A stretch of DNA of 64,000 nt from Anisakis pegreffii (lineage: Eukaryota; Nematoda; Chromadorea; Rhabditida; Anisakidae). This document shows, piece after piece, positions 37,701-49,755 of the stretch. Under the pieces are notes generated by a model. That model saw nothing but the letters and a program-made list of their open reading frames with translations, did not search any database and was not told where the DNA came from. The position numbers were made by a program, and so were the translations under genes. How positions within the stretch are numbered: position 1 is the first letter of the stretch; every line of letters begins with the position of its first letter. The DNA is taken from contig JAPYMA010001453.1 of assembly GCA_035041965.1 (NCBI GenBank), forward strand, positions 1 through 64,000. The letters run 5' to 3'.

Positions 37701-40700
37701 TAATATGATCACTTATGAGTAAAATGAAATTCTGAATGGAATGATCACAACTTGATCTTAAGAAGAACAAATTGCAATATTCGCAGACTGGATTAACATA
37801 GAGGAGGGAATGATATATTCATGGTAGATTGATGATATTGCTATATATACACAGATATAATATAGTTAAGTTGGATTTCGTTTCGTTGATTCAGAGAAGT
37901 TTGATTAAAATTTCGGCAGAGACATTCATTGATTGCAGTGGTTCGGTGATTTGGTAACAACAGCGTTCTTCGATGAAATGTTCCTGAATGAGGCAATGGC
38001 CCAGTACTGGGAGACGAACGGTATTATGTACGCATTCCCGGAACAAGCTAAAATGGGCGTATGTTAATTCTGCTATTCGTGTTTAGTTTGTGCTTTGAGC
38101 ATTGTTTTATCTTGCAATTTATTTGCATATTAAATTATGCTTGGGCATTTATGCATCGAGATAATTTCGAACAGGCGATTTTTTGTAGAAAATGGGCAAA
38201 TTTTTGTGATAGTTGTTGAATCGTTTCCGAATAATTTAACCAATCTGAAAGTATGATGCATGAAAAACAATATGGCAACACATTGTTAGATTTTCTTGAT
38301 ACCGATTTGATTGTGTTGATAATTTAGAAGTTTGAACGTTTCCGCAAGGGAATGGATGGCTTTGCTGTGGATTCATCTCCAGACACTTCAAAACCTGTTA
38401 TTCCTAAGAAACCCAAATATTCAACTGGAATTATCTATGATAAGGTGATTTCAAACGCTTTCTGGAACTCTTCTGTTAGCAATTTTCATTAGAGTTTCTA
38501 TCCGTTCTGTACTGAATGATGTGTGTCGGTTGCATTTTCTATTGAACATTTTGCACTGTTTGATTCTGGTAAGAGGATTCAAAAAAATGTTTGTCATGTT
38601 GCAGAAGTATTTATGACCATCCGAATAAAGCATAACTACTTTAAAAGTCGGAATCATGTTCAGATGAATTGTAGCATTATTATGATTAGTTCGATGCAAT
38701 TTGTTGTAATCCAGTTGCAGTTCTGTCCTCAGTAATTTATTCCAGCTGTAGATAATCCGTCGTTGTCTTGCATAATAATCATTGTGTGTCGCGTTGCAGG
38801 GTGCTACACTACTTCATATGCTCAGCAATACAGTGTCACCTGAAGTTCTACAACTTGGCTTGCAAAAGTACTTGAAAAAGTACAAATATTCCAATGTTGT
38901 TGATAGCGATCTGTGGGGCGAAATAACACAAGTTGGTTGTTTTCTGTTAATTCTTTCCTCTTCTTTTCATTTTCTCTCTAGTTTTGTGAATTTTTCTTTG
39001 GATTCCATTATAGCGTTGAGGGAACATTGTATCTTTGAATTGGATATGTGACAGTGAATGCGTGCGATTATTATGCAAATGACTTTAATTTTTGCAATTG
39101 AAACTTGCGGTACGGTCTGACAAATTTGATAATTTCAACTGAGGGACGCTGCAAATGCCAGTCGCTGGATGAGAAGATTTTGTACGGATCGAAATTTTGC
39201 CACCATGAGCCTAGGAAGCAGAAACAATTTTTCATAGCAAAATTAAATTGATACTTTGGTTGCAATGAATACTTACGTTGGTAAAAAGCTTTGGCTAATC
39301 CAAATTTATGCACATTTGAACGCTCGACAACTGAGATTGATCGTCTAGCAGTGTGAGAAATAAAATGTTGTCTTTCGTAATGTTCATGATAATGGTGAAT
39401 AGCCAAAGTTAACTATGGACAAGCTGAAGGAGAACATTAATTCATTCAATAAACTAATAATCTGCAATTTTGCATCTGTCAAACGTGTTCCAGGCTGCAG
39501 CAACGAAGAATAAGAAAGACTGGGATGGGAAACCGCTTAACGTACAGTTATTAATGGATCCATGGACAAAGCAGGTGAACCACTTAGTTCCATTCGCTTG
39601 TGCCTGTGGCATAGATGTATGAATATTTTTTCTGTATGAAGATTCACGATTCTACATGGAGACTTGCGAACAAACAATTGTTTTCGTTGGATTTGTAACC
39701 AAGAAACATTCCAAGAATAATTTCTTTCAGGCCACATATCCCGTTCTGAAGGTAAGTTATGATGACGCATCCAAACAGGTCACCTACTCACAGGAACCAT
39801 TCATTGTCGATGCTGTGTCAAAGCTGGGCCCAAGTCCTTACGACTATGAATGGATTATTCCAGTGTTCTCTCAAACTGCGGAAGGTAAGCGTCATTTGGC
39901 GACTGGATTGGTAAATTTGCAACAATGTCAACATTGTGGAATTCAATTATCATTGGTATATGTCATGTTTCTTTGCTCGTTGGTGAGCTGCGTGCTCAGG
40001 TTGAGAAATTGATACGATTATTTTGATGAATGGTGAATGCGAACGTTTTGTGCATTTATTTGGATGATTGTTGAAAATAAGTAGCAACGGACGAATGATA
40101 TTTGAGGACGAATGATATTTAATTACTTCACTGGTGCTGATGGCGGCAATCCGAGTGTTTGGAAACGTCCTCTGAATGGCTGGCAAGTGGAGAATGCTGG
40201 TTTCGCGGTAGGTTATTTAGTGAAAATTTGATTGATCTTCTCCGCCTTTGATTGAAGTTGATCCATTGAAATCTGTGTGGATCGGCGAGAAACAATGAAA
40301 GTTTGAGAGCATGATGCGTACCTTTTGAGACAACCCAGAAGAGCTCTTCGGAAATCGTTTTGCTATGCGATTTCAGGGATTCTTCCGTGTTTGGTACGAC
40401 GACGCAACATGGCAACCGATACTGAACCAACTGCAAAGCGATCGAGAAGTATTTGATGAGCTTACCAGAGCGGAATTCATCGCTGATGCAGTTGCCCTAA
40501 GAGAGTGCGTTGATTTCGTTTAGAATTTCTTCGTGGAGATTCTTTTTTTTTTCGTTTTATAAGATCGAGTAGCACAATGATTAGTGTTTTTGAGGTAGGC
40601 GAAAAGTTGATTATGTTCTATAGTATACTCTATTTTATTGTTTCCCATAGTGTTTTCTCTAGTGGATTACTTTCTTTTCTGCAGTATTATTCTCTGTAAT

Positions 40701-43026
40701 CCAGTCAATTATGAAACGGAGCAATTTGTGTAGTGTTATGACTGACTATGAGCAGTTGATTTAAGAAGGTGTTTAATGAGCACTTTGCTAATGATGAATT
40801 GATTGCGGTGTTTTAAGACGAGGTTCACTCGAGTGGAAACGTGTACTGGACTTGGCGCTTCAACTGGAAGGCGAAACTGAGCTAGCACCATGGTATGCTT
40901 TCTCGAAGACATTCGACGAACTCAATAGTATTTCCCAGTCGACCGGCTTCAGCGATGGGGAACGCGAGAAATTCCAGGTCCTCTTCGCTCTTTTCCTCAT
41001 TTTATTTTTCTACAAACTACAAAACGATCGTCATACAGGACGAATAAAAAACCCGGAATTATTTCAGTTGTTCGCACGGAAGATTGTCAAGAATATCTAC
41101 GAGAAGATCGCATGGAAGAATACAACCGACTGGAGTCAAGAGTATGGATTAATTTGATATTGTTTCGCTGAACCAAAAAAAATTCTCAAGAATATCATTG
41201 AAGCTGATTTCATTGGCAATACAGACTGAAAAACGAAATGAATTCTCAAAATCTACAAAAGTCATTAGAATTTGAGGGCTACTCGCTTTTCATTCGACTT
41301 TGTTCAATTGAATGAATGATCAGATGAATTTGATATCGATCTGATTTACTAAAAGATTGACATGAAATGAAAGAAGTGGATCTGCTATGGAAATAAGCAT
41401 TTTAGCATGCTTGCATCTTATATAACTGAATGGGCATGTGATGCGAACTTACCACAATGTCGCAGCGATGCAGCAGAGAAGCTGAATACATTCGCAAGGG
41501 ATTGTGAACATTCCAAGTCTGGTACAGGTATCTGCAATAGGTACGTGATACCAGCTTATTATTATTATCATGCTCTTGTGCTATCAAACTTGGGCAAGAA
41601 GTTATAAGATGATTCGCTCGACTCGACTGCATAGAAAGAGTGTTTTGACGGAGTGAACTGAATGAATATGAAATTCTGTTGAGCTACACGAAACGATTTC
41701 GTCAGATGAGTCTTGCCTGAAATTCACTTCTAACTGATTATCGAGCACACCAGGGAACGTGTGTTCTGGCTTGATTTGGGTGACTTTTAAGCTTAAATGC
41801 AATTGCATTTAGATAAGTTCATGAATAACTTGATGGATGATATATAACTGTGTTGTTGTTATTGTTGTTTGGTGAATAATTGTTTCACTTGACTGTGTTC
41901 AGTTGAGTGAATGAACAGATGAATTTGATATCAAACTGATTTACTAAAAGATTGACATGAAATGAAAGGTGTGGATCTGTTATGAAAAAAATCATTCTAG
42001 TATGCTTGCATCTTATATAACTGAGTGGGCATGTGAACTTTATGAGTTTTGCACGATTTCATTTGATCACGTCTTGAGGTTTGGTTAAACTTGTTTCACT
42101 CTCCAGAGTATCACCGAACGTAAGACGCACACAATACTGTTGGGGCACATTCATGAATGCAGATCAAAATAATGTTGTGGCAAAGATGTACGATTGGTTC
42201 GTAGAGAACTCGAAATATTTCGAACGCGATGCGGATAACCTATTAGAAGGACGATCGTGCACACAGAATGCAGATAAATTCAATGAGTGAGTATTATATG
42301 GTATAAGTATTTGATGATGAATATTTCTTGATGAACCTAAATGAATGTTCACTCGATGAAATTAGATGATAGCACGTTGGAAACGTCCAAAGAGACATTA
42401 TTCACTGGCAAAGTTTAAAAATTCTATGTTGAAGCCTTATACAACGAACGTTGTCCGGTGAACTACCCGCAAAGACACTCGAATATCTTGGAAAACACGA
42501 CGAGACGGGTCAACGTCTTTGGGAATACTTCAATAAAAATACCGATGAGATCATTTTCGGTGTTCCAAGTGTTCTGGAATATATGAATGCTGCAATGGCT
42601 AAATGGAGCACAAGCAAAGACAAAGATCTGGTAGAGTATTGTTCTAATAAGGATCGAATCTCTTTCTCAGAGAGAAATGTTGTGAGAATTCTTACTAACA
42701 ATGCGAAAACAAGCAAAATTTGCACCCTAACTGTTTCTGCTGATAACAGATTCATATGTCAGCTGGATGAAATCTGGTTGAACAATGACGAGTTAATTTA
42801 TCGAATTAGCACCGAGCACGTATCAGATCACTTACAGATTTATAACCAGCAAATTCTGTTTCAGGTCACTGATTTCATGAAGACCTCAAGTTTGTTATCA
42901 GAGGACAATAAGGAAGAAATTTCTAAAGCCTTATCAAATCTGGACAAGAGAATAGACTATATCGCTGCTAACAAGCAATCCATTGTTGACTGGCTCGGAT
43001 CAAACTTGCATCGTTTTTTTGAATAA
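34725..43026 (+). CDS. M1 aminopeptidase-like module 2, probably fused to module 1
   Basis: Nineteen exons: 34725-34900, 35387-35531, 35889-36039, 36239-36411, 36667-36830, 36964-37030, 37454-37614, 37939-38058, 38328-38444, 38800-38931, 39494-39574, 39731-39884, 40107-40207, 40377-40504, 40818-40977, 41068-41141, 41406-41540, 42107-42286 and 42435-43026. They encode about 1,003 residues of a full M1 fold (VPCFDEP, PPTPPMSSYLFAA, ERAP1_C-like tail). The zinc site is intact: HETVH, with the Glu of NEAMAQYW eighteen residues later. The Tyr of GIIYDKG is present. GAMEN is replaced by GAEEH, so N-terminus recognition may be altered. No in-frame ATG or signal peptide occurs at the start, and the first exon needs one base from upstream, which module 1 supplies through the donor after 34449. 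The last exon contains a 234-nt intron-like segment at 42631-42864. A separate gene with an unseen first exon is the alternative. Confidence 0.92.
41288..41450 (+). repeat. Source copy of a duplicated intron-exon block
   Basis: This 163-bp block holds the end of an intron, its TTTTAG acceptor and the first part of the exon at 41406. It matches 41883-42040 over most of its length, with scattered substitutions and small indels. Confidence 0.88.
41883..42078 (+). pseudogene. Duplicated partial exon inside an intron of module 2
   Basis: 41883-42040 is a diverged copy of 41288-41450, including an acceptor (TTCTAG before 42001) and the codons for MLASYITEWAC. Beyond the duplicated part, the frame stays open to AG followed by GTTTGG at 42078/42079. 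This leaves the same phase as the donor of the authentic exon (ending 41540). It could therefore be a decayed copy or a usable alternative exon of 78 nt. The authentic exon carries conserved cysteines that the copy lacks, so I favour decay. Confidence 0.6.
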
Positions 43027-43135
43027 TCTGTGACAGTTAATCTGCCTTAAGTTGCGTGATAATTTTGATTGAAGTTTCACACAAAATTCATTTGCATTAA
43101 TCATGCCTGTATTTCAGTGAACGTTCATTTTGATA

Positions 43136-43141
43136 AATAAA
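43136..43141 (+). terminator. Poly(A) signal of the M1 locus
   Basis: AATAAA lies 110 bases after the stop codon at 43026. No AATAAA is present between the module 1 stop (34496) and the first exon of module 2 (34725), which agrees with one transcription unit. Confidence 0.6.
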
Positions 43142-45996
43142 GTTTTTTCTGGCTACTTGAAAATGTATCTGTTGACATTCAGAATTGCTTGCAGAGGATG
43201 TTACGTTCAGGAATATGCATCAAAAGATTTCAAGTGTAGTTAAGATCTGTAACGAAACTAGTGCGATTCTGAGCACATGGTTTACCGATAAATTTTACTG
43301 ACAATGAGAGTGAATAATTCGTGAGCATAGAATTAGACTGATTGGTACACCAACTCAGAGCAGCTCATTGAGACAGCAAAACATTTCTGTAATTAATGAG
43401 CTTAGCTTTGGATAGAGAAAAGAACGCCTGGCAAGGTAATCGTGAATGCAAAGTTTTGATGAGATGGAACTGAAATTGAGAAAAAATTCATCTCATTTAA
43501 AAAACATTACATCGTTATCTCACAGTTTTTCCTAAAGTCCACACAGAAATCTGAAACGCTCTCTTGTGATGAATTGGCGATGGCGATATTGTGCTATAAC
43601 ATTGCTTACGATTCAATTATAGGCGAGTTGAGTTGATAGTGTCGGAAAGCAAAGAAGAGATCACAATTGGGACACAGAATCCTTGGACAATTGGGAATGA
43701 GAGTAAGTCAGTGATGCGTTTGAAGTAAATGAGAAAAATTGCGCAATAGAATGGAACTGTAATGCAAATGTTGATGTCAAGCATAAGAGTAATGAAACAT
43801 TGGGCGAACTAGAAATGAAATTCACTGAATGACTATAACATGGAAGATGCACATGTGAACATGTAAACAGGGCGCACCTTGTGAATACCTGCTTCTGAAT
43901 GACGCTAATTCCTCTGTTCTCTATTCATTCATCATATTCTCTCCTCGATTTTTAAGCCCGATTCCCATGATGTCTCACCACTCTCAGACCTTATTTTGCC
44001 GATTGTGTTACGCTTCCATGATGTCTAGACACAATTCTCGTTCATTTTTAACGTATCATGCATTCGCTCTCATTCATATTCCCTCTCACATTTTCTACTC
44101 CAAACATTTCTCTACATCGCATCTCTAATGCAGTTGGGTTTTCACTGAAAATAATGTGTAAGAAGATTTGCCACACTGCAACACAATTGTTGACGTGCAT
44201 AATGTTTGGAACTCATATAATGATAAGATCACCGCTTATATCACAGAGCTAAGTCATCACTTTATCAAATTCGAACTCACGCATGTGCTGAGTTCCAGAT
44301 GAACAAGAAACAAGCAAAATCACACTTGATACGTCTCGTTTCTTCAAAAGGAAGGTTTTTGATGAACGACACGCAAAAATATTTGCTATTTGTGCGAAGA
44401 ACGCAGTTGGTGATGTTATGGATCAGCAGTACCTCAGACAAACGAGTTGAGTGAGCACTGTCACACAAACCAAGGAAAAAAGCAAACAAAAATATGAAAC
44501 TCACGAGTTGTTTGCTGTTGCTTTCAGCTGTGTAACTCTCATATGATTCGCCTTTAGTCAGATTATTCTACCACAATGATCACCTTTACAACTGAAAAAG
44601 TATCAATTCATATTAATCGTAGTAGTCGCTTGTCATTATGCTTATCAGTATTAATAGTGTGACTGATTAGGATGAAAGGTCATTCAGTTGAACGCGAGTC
44701 AATTCTATTCACTCACTGATCTGTTGTTGTCTTCGATAATTATAATAAGATCTTATTAAGAGCATACGTTCATACTTATGCCTTTCCATTATCCCTGAAT
44801 ACCTCTCAGAATCGTTTCTGCATGTTGGCAGTTGGCAGTTTTGTAGAATTCCATTGGTTTATACTGTCTTGATTCTTAATTCTTCAATCCTCTGCTAGCA
44901 GTAAAGTCGGAGCTGGAGAGCAACTTGTTCAAATGAGTAATGACTCGGCATGTATTGAAGCAAATGAAATAATATGGGATGGTAGTGTTGTTATTGTTGC
45001 TTAAATTGATTAATGCTCGTCGGTGTTATCCATTATCTCCGTTATCTCTGCAGTTTTCTCTGCTATTGATTATTTGCCGAAAGCTTCGCTGAAACTGTCA
45101 TTCCTGTTGGCTGATAGTTTTAACATTTAATGTTTTATCAGCGCTATTGCATCAATATCATTCTCTTCTATCGATATCAAGTTTTACTACCCAAAGCATT
45201 TTGTTCATAATCCAATGTGGAATTTTGTTTAACTTCGGATTTGTTGAAAGTTTCATAGCAGATGAAACTGTGACCAAATGCTGGTTATGAGATCGAGGAG
45301 TAGTACTCAATTAACATGGATGGATTAATTTGATGTTTGCTTTCAGAATTCATTGTATGAATCAAACTATAATGATTTACATTTCAATGCGTTTATCCAA
45401 ATGCCCATTCAGTGTTGATTTATTGGTAATGAAGAACTCGAAAATGATAGATGTTTGATGAGTATAAAACGATGAATTGAGGATTGTATTTTAGAATGTA
45501 CATTAGTTATGCTGTGCCATATGACACTAATCGTTCAGCTTTTCAATGAGTTTTCATTTTTTTAAACCATAATCGTTAAACATTTTATGGCTGTTTTCAA
45601 AGAGGAATACAAATTTTCAAATGTCGTCGCTTTTCTATGGCAAACGTGAATAAGCACTGAGCTAATCGAACCTATAATATTGTGTTTGGATTTTTTATTA
45701 TAACATTCGAATCGCTTTTGAATCGTGTTTTATTGATGAGAATCCAATTGTACAGAATCAATTCTTTCGATTCGATGCATTTGCAAGCTGACAGACATAT
45801 ATTAACGCATTTCGAAAGGTGTCTAATGCAAATGCTGATCTGATTCACGTATATCACTCATGCATTCAACTGATATGGCATATTAACGATTGAAGTATTC
45901 ATTCTTGACAACGTAACGGCTAATATGTTCAGTATTTGATTATGACAGTGGAAATATTATCGCATTTACAGACTGAAGGAACGAAATAGGGCTGGG
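43142..45996. other. Intergenic, no gene recognised
   Basis: About 2.9 kb. The best ORF, 44277-44504 on the minus strand, follows a CAG and contains several cysteines, but it has no ATG or partner exon and does not resemble a known family. Other ORFs of about 60 codons are unsupported. The right end should hold the promoter of the Ly6-like gene. Confidence 0.4.
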
Positions 45997-46803
45997 ATGC
46001 GTCTTATAAGTATTTTTCTGTTGGTCATCCTTGTCAGCACAGTTACCTCACTGACGTGCTATAATGGATTTTCAATTATACGAGGACAATCAGTGGGTAC
46101 ATCCCAAGAGGAATGTGCAAGTGATTCAGAATCTTGCTACCGCATGACGGCAACTGTCAATTTGTTTAGCTCTGTCAAAAAAGCGGGATGCTCTAAGTAC
46201 AGATGTATGGTGAGTTTGTGTCGCTTTTTTTGGCCAATCGCAGTGAAATTTACAAGTTGTTTTTTGAATTGCGTAATTAATTATATCGTTAACATGTGAC
46301 TGTTTGAAGTGCAACAATAATGAATTATGTCAAATGCAACTCATTCATTCGACGGATTTTATCAGAGGGATGCTGGAATCATTATATGATCACCGTTTTG
46401 ATCATTATATCATTTGATGATACGACATGAAATGATAATTCATCAGTTGAAGTTTTGAATTGTCTATGGGCATGCAATAATTGAAATTTTGAGAAAATAA
46501 CTTATTTCAACGATAGTGGGACCGAATGAATGTTGAGCATCGAAACTTTTTGATACGATCGGCATTTTAAGTCAAAACTTGGATTGTCCTCCTCGACACA
46601 ATAGAAGGAGACTGCGGTGAGAGTGAAACTGATTTCAGTTCAATCGCAACGATTGTCTAACGCAAAATCTGATGGGAAGTGATGTGCAATTCTGTTGTTG
46701 TGATGATCATGACCTATGCAATGCGGCCTACTCACCGAATAGAATCAGTTCGATTCCGCTCTTAATTCCACTTTTAATTATTTCAGTTTTGGGTTTGATT
46801 TAA
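45997..46803 (+). CDS. Ly6/ET-module-like GPI-anchored surface protein
   Basis: Two exons, 45997-46209 and 46639-46803, join in phase 0 (GTGAGT donor, TTTCAG acceptor) and encode 125 residues. The order is a signal peptide (ISIFLLVILVSTVTS), a cysteine-rich domain starting at TCYNGF, ten cysteines in total, the diagnostic end FCCCDDHDLCN, and a hydrophobic C-terminal tail (IPLLIPLLIISVLGLI). This layout is that of three-finger or nematode ET-module proteins, and the tail suggests a GPI anchor. Such proteins sit on the outer cell surface. No partner or ligand can be inferred. The start is the first ATG in front of the signal peptide. Confidence 0.88.
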
Positions 46804-47319
46804 ATCATTTGAATCAACCCCACCAGTTTCTTCTGTAAATAACATACTATCATATAAGGTGCTTCTGTATTCATCGCTGCTTATGGTGACTTATTGTTAT
46901 GTTTATTTCCGTTTGTGTTTATCACATATTATCATACGCATTTTTATTCATTCTCTATTTATTCTCTATGAATGCTCAGATTATTGATACTAATTTATAA
47001 TTTGTTTTTCATGGTTTATCATTAATGAAATGATGGATTTAAATGCGAGTGTTTGATGAGAATATACAGTTTATGCACGTGTATGAACACATCTTTCGAT
47101 CATGTTGCAAAAAACATCCATTGATCCACACCTTGTACATACCCGATCATTCTTTAATATGTATGATTCTTCAATCTTCTGTTGAATCGTCTCATTTGTC
47201 GTCCATTGCCTCAATGGATAATCGTAAATGTGATTTGATTTGAAACGTGACATTAAATGAAATGCAAAATCTCTAACTGATATAGTGAGGAAAGATGAGT
47301 CGTTGAAATGTTCAAATAC
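46804..47319. other. Intergenic, no gene recognised
   Basis: About 500 bases between two convergent genes. It contains short ORFs on both strands at 47043-47253 without splice context. No clear poly(A) signal of the canonical form is visible for either neighbour. Confidence 0.4.
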
Positions 47320-47787
47320 CTATGGAACATTGAATCGACAAGCGAACAGGCATCGTGCAGCTGTCAGATGTACCAATCGACATTGTTCAGCGAGCATTTC
47401 TTGAAGTGACGATTTGCCGTAACGGAGAGATTCCCGTTGTCTGCGACATTCTTCAGTGAATCGTCGGTCACGACACTCGTACCATCGACAGTTAGCCAGT
47501 CGTTTGAGGCGCATATTCCGCCAAAGAATCATCAACTGCTCAAGTTTGAGTGCATCGATTTTCAACTGAAATTAGGCAAAATTCGACTTGGAAGCTTATT
47601 TATGAATCAGTCAGTATGAAGACTATTATTATTGAGGCATTCAATCTTACTAAACTGTTATTAAACAAATTAAACATTCTCTTGCTCGATAGACCAACGT
47701 TGATTATATCCGTAGTCACTTCAATACTGATCTCCTATAGCAAAGCGAATGCTCCCAGGAAAGCAGCAAGAATGAAAACATTTTCAT
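47320..47787 (-). CDS. Possible small secreted cysteine-rich peptide
   Basis: Exon 2 (47565-47320) follows a good acceptor (CTAATTTCAG). It encodes 81 residues rich in Arg and Cys, with six cysteines (CRWYEC, EECRR, EQCRL, ARCLFAC). A short first exon at 47787-47728 (MKMFSFLLLSWEHSLCYRRS, donor GTATTG) joins in phase 0, for about 101 residues. The N-terminus is only weakly signal-like. The neighbouring frame of the same exon reads NVFILAAFLGAFALL, a much better signal peptide but without an in-frame ATG nearby. A one-base error or a different first exon is therefore possible. The paired cysteines suggest a disulfide-bonded secreted peptide. I do not recognise the family. Confidence 0.45.
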
Positions 47788-49345
47788 GACAAACAAACGT
47801 TAAAATGAGAAGATCTACCTGAATAATACAACTTTGTAATGATTCGTTTTGTAATGGAATAATTAAGAGTGTTGGAACGGATAAGCTTTTGCGCATGCAC
47901 GTAAAGGGAATCGAGCCTGAAATGGGTTTGAAGTAGCATACTGCATGAAAGCCCATTGTGAAATAACACAATAATCGTATGAATGACTATCTCCAGAATG
48001 AACCATTGTCACTTATTCCATCTTAAACATCAATATAGCCTCTCCGAAAGATCAAAATGAATCATTGTCACTTATTGTAACCATCATATGATTCAGAGGT
48101 ATGGTCGAAGTTTCATCTCTGGGAGGTTGCATCAATATCTAAATCAGCATGAATAATTCAGTCAACTCTTTGTCGAATAAGACTAAGGCATCGTGGTAAA
48201 CTTATTTAATTGAGAAAATAATGGAAATAAAATCAAATAAATCCGTAACGAGAAAGAACTTTCAAAATATCCGTGATGTACTATATTCCAGTGATTGATT
48301 CCGAGAAGACAGGTATTACGTACACAAGTTTAGTAGTTTGCATTTAAAAGAAAAATCAGTTTCATGAGCGAGGTAGTGTTAAGCATTACTTAAGAACATG
48401 TGGAAAATGTTTTCGGAATGTTCATTCGAGAAGTGAAAACCTGCAAAACAACGTATGTGCATCGTTGGTGACGGAATGATGCGATGAGATGTCGAAAATC
48501 CCAGGTTAATAGTGGCCGTAGGCATAGCAACCTCATCGAAGCCATCAATGATATCGATCACATGAATCGCTTACAATTAGCCAGAAAGCATTTCGCATCA
48601 GTTGCTTGTTGTTCACGGATGGATAAGCATTCCTTCTTCAATTATTTTTTGCAAGGCGAAGAAATATTCTTCCTCAAGACAAGGCAAAGAAATGAAATCC
48701 ACTCTTCCATTCGAGATTTGAATCGTCCCAAATGCGCACACATTTCTCCACAATATCCTCAGCATCTGGATATATCTTTTAATACAGCGATCAAAATTCA
48801 CATATAACTCTCATAACCTCAGAAAACAAATTTATCAGAACATACCAATTTTGAATCATTCCAGAGAGATTTCGTATGTCAGCTGTTGCTGTGCAACTCG
48901 AAGTAATGAACAACTTGGGTTTCCCTTCACCAAAATTGTGACTCATCCTTCATCATTCCCTATCTTATTACCCATATTATCCTCCAAGTTGAGATAGCAA
49001 CGCGTACAAAGATGATGAAAATCCATCCAACGCACCCGAATAAGCTAACTTGGCAACACCAGTCTTTAAGGATTTCAAAGGTAGCTATTAAAGCTAACCC
49101 GAGCTTTCTGCAGGATAGCAAAACAATATAGAACTCAAGTAGCTATGCGCAACCTATAACGACAATTTTGCAACTAATTTGTTCATCAAAGAATATTTAA
49201 GTTAAGCATGACATATATGACCCCGCTGTTCAATGCCAGTATTATCACTGAGCTGATTGTGTGATTTTTATTCAACGTGGCATTTCAAGAAACTCTCCAG
49301 GTCACCTTTTGCTACACTTTCATTTGTAACTTTTGAAAGTGTAGG

Positions 49346-49676
49346 TCACATATCGCCCAAGCGAGAATATTGATGAAATGTGGTGATAGTTGCACATGTG
49401 AGGTGTGATTTCGATATGATGGAAGTCTTGTTGGGGAAACCGAAGACATACGTTTTGAAGCGCATGAAAAGCTCTATCAGATTCCGTTCTCAGTTTGAAA
49501 CTCTTGGAGAACTTTTTTCAGAGATCACCTCGCCGAAGTGAGAATATTGATGAAATACAGTGACGGCATAATGAAAATCTTCTTGAAGAAATGGAAGATA
49601 TACGTTTTGAAGCGCATGAAAAGCATTATCAGATTCGTTCTCAGTCTGAAAATCTTGGGAAACTTTCAACAGGGAT
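49346..49676. repeat. Diverged tandem duplication, about 150-180 bp unit
   Basis: 49346-49524 and 49525-49676 share GAGAATATTGATGAAAT near their starts. They also share TACGTTTTGAAGCGCATGAA, then TATCAGATT and CTCAGT with similar spacing. Unit 1 is longer by about 27 bases in the middle. Confidence 0.85.
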
Positions 49677-49678
49677 AC

Positions 49679-49755
49679 AGTGATTATTTGTGTTGCTAAC
49701 AAAGTAAATGTTCGTCTGGAATTAGTGATTATTTATGTTGCTAACAAAGTAAATG
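49679..49755. repeat. Two 32-bp direct repeats, 45-bp period
   Basis: AGTGATTATTTGTGTTGCTAA with the following AAAGTAAATG-type end occurs at 49679-49710 and again at 49724-49755 with one substitution. They directly follow the larger duplication. Confidence 0.9.

Noticed and set aside
44277..44504. Signal-like minus-strand ORF
   Set aside because: It has no ATG in frame, and its apparent start overlaps a GTGAGT-like sequence. No neighbouring exon fits.
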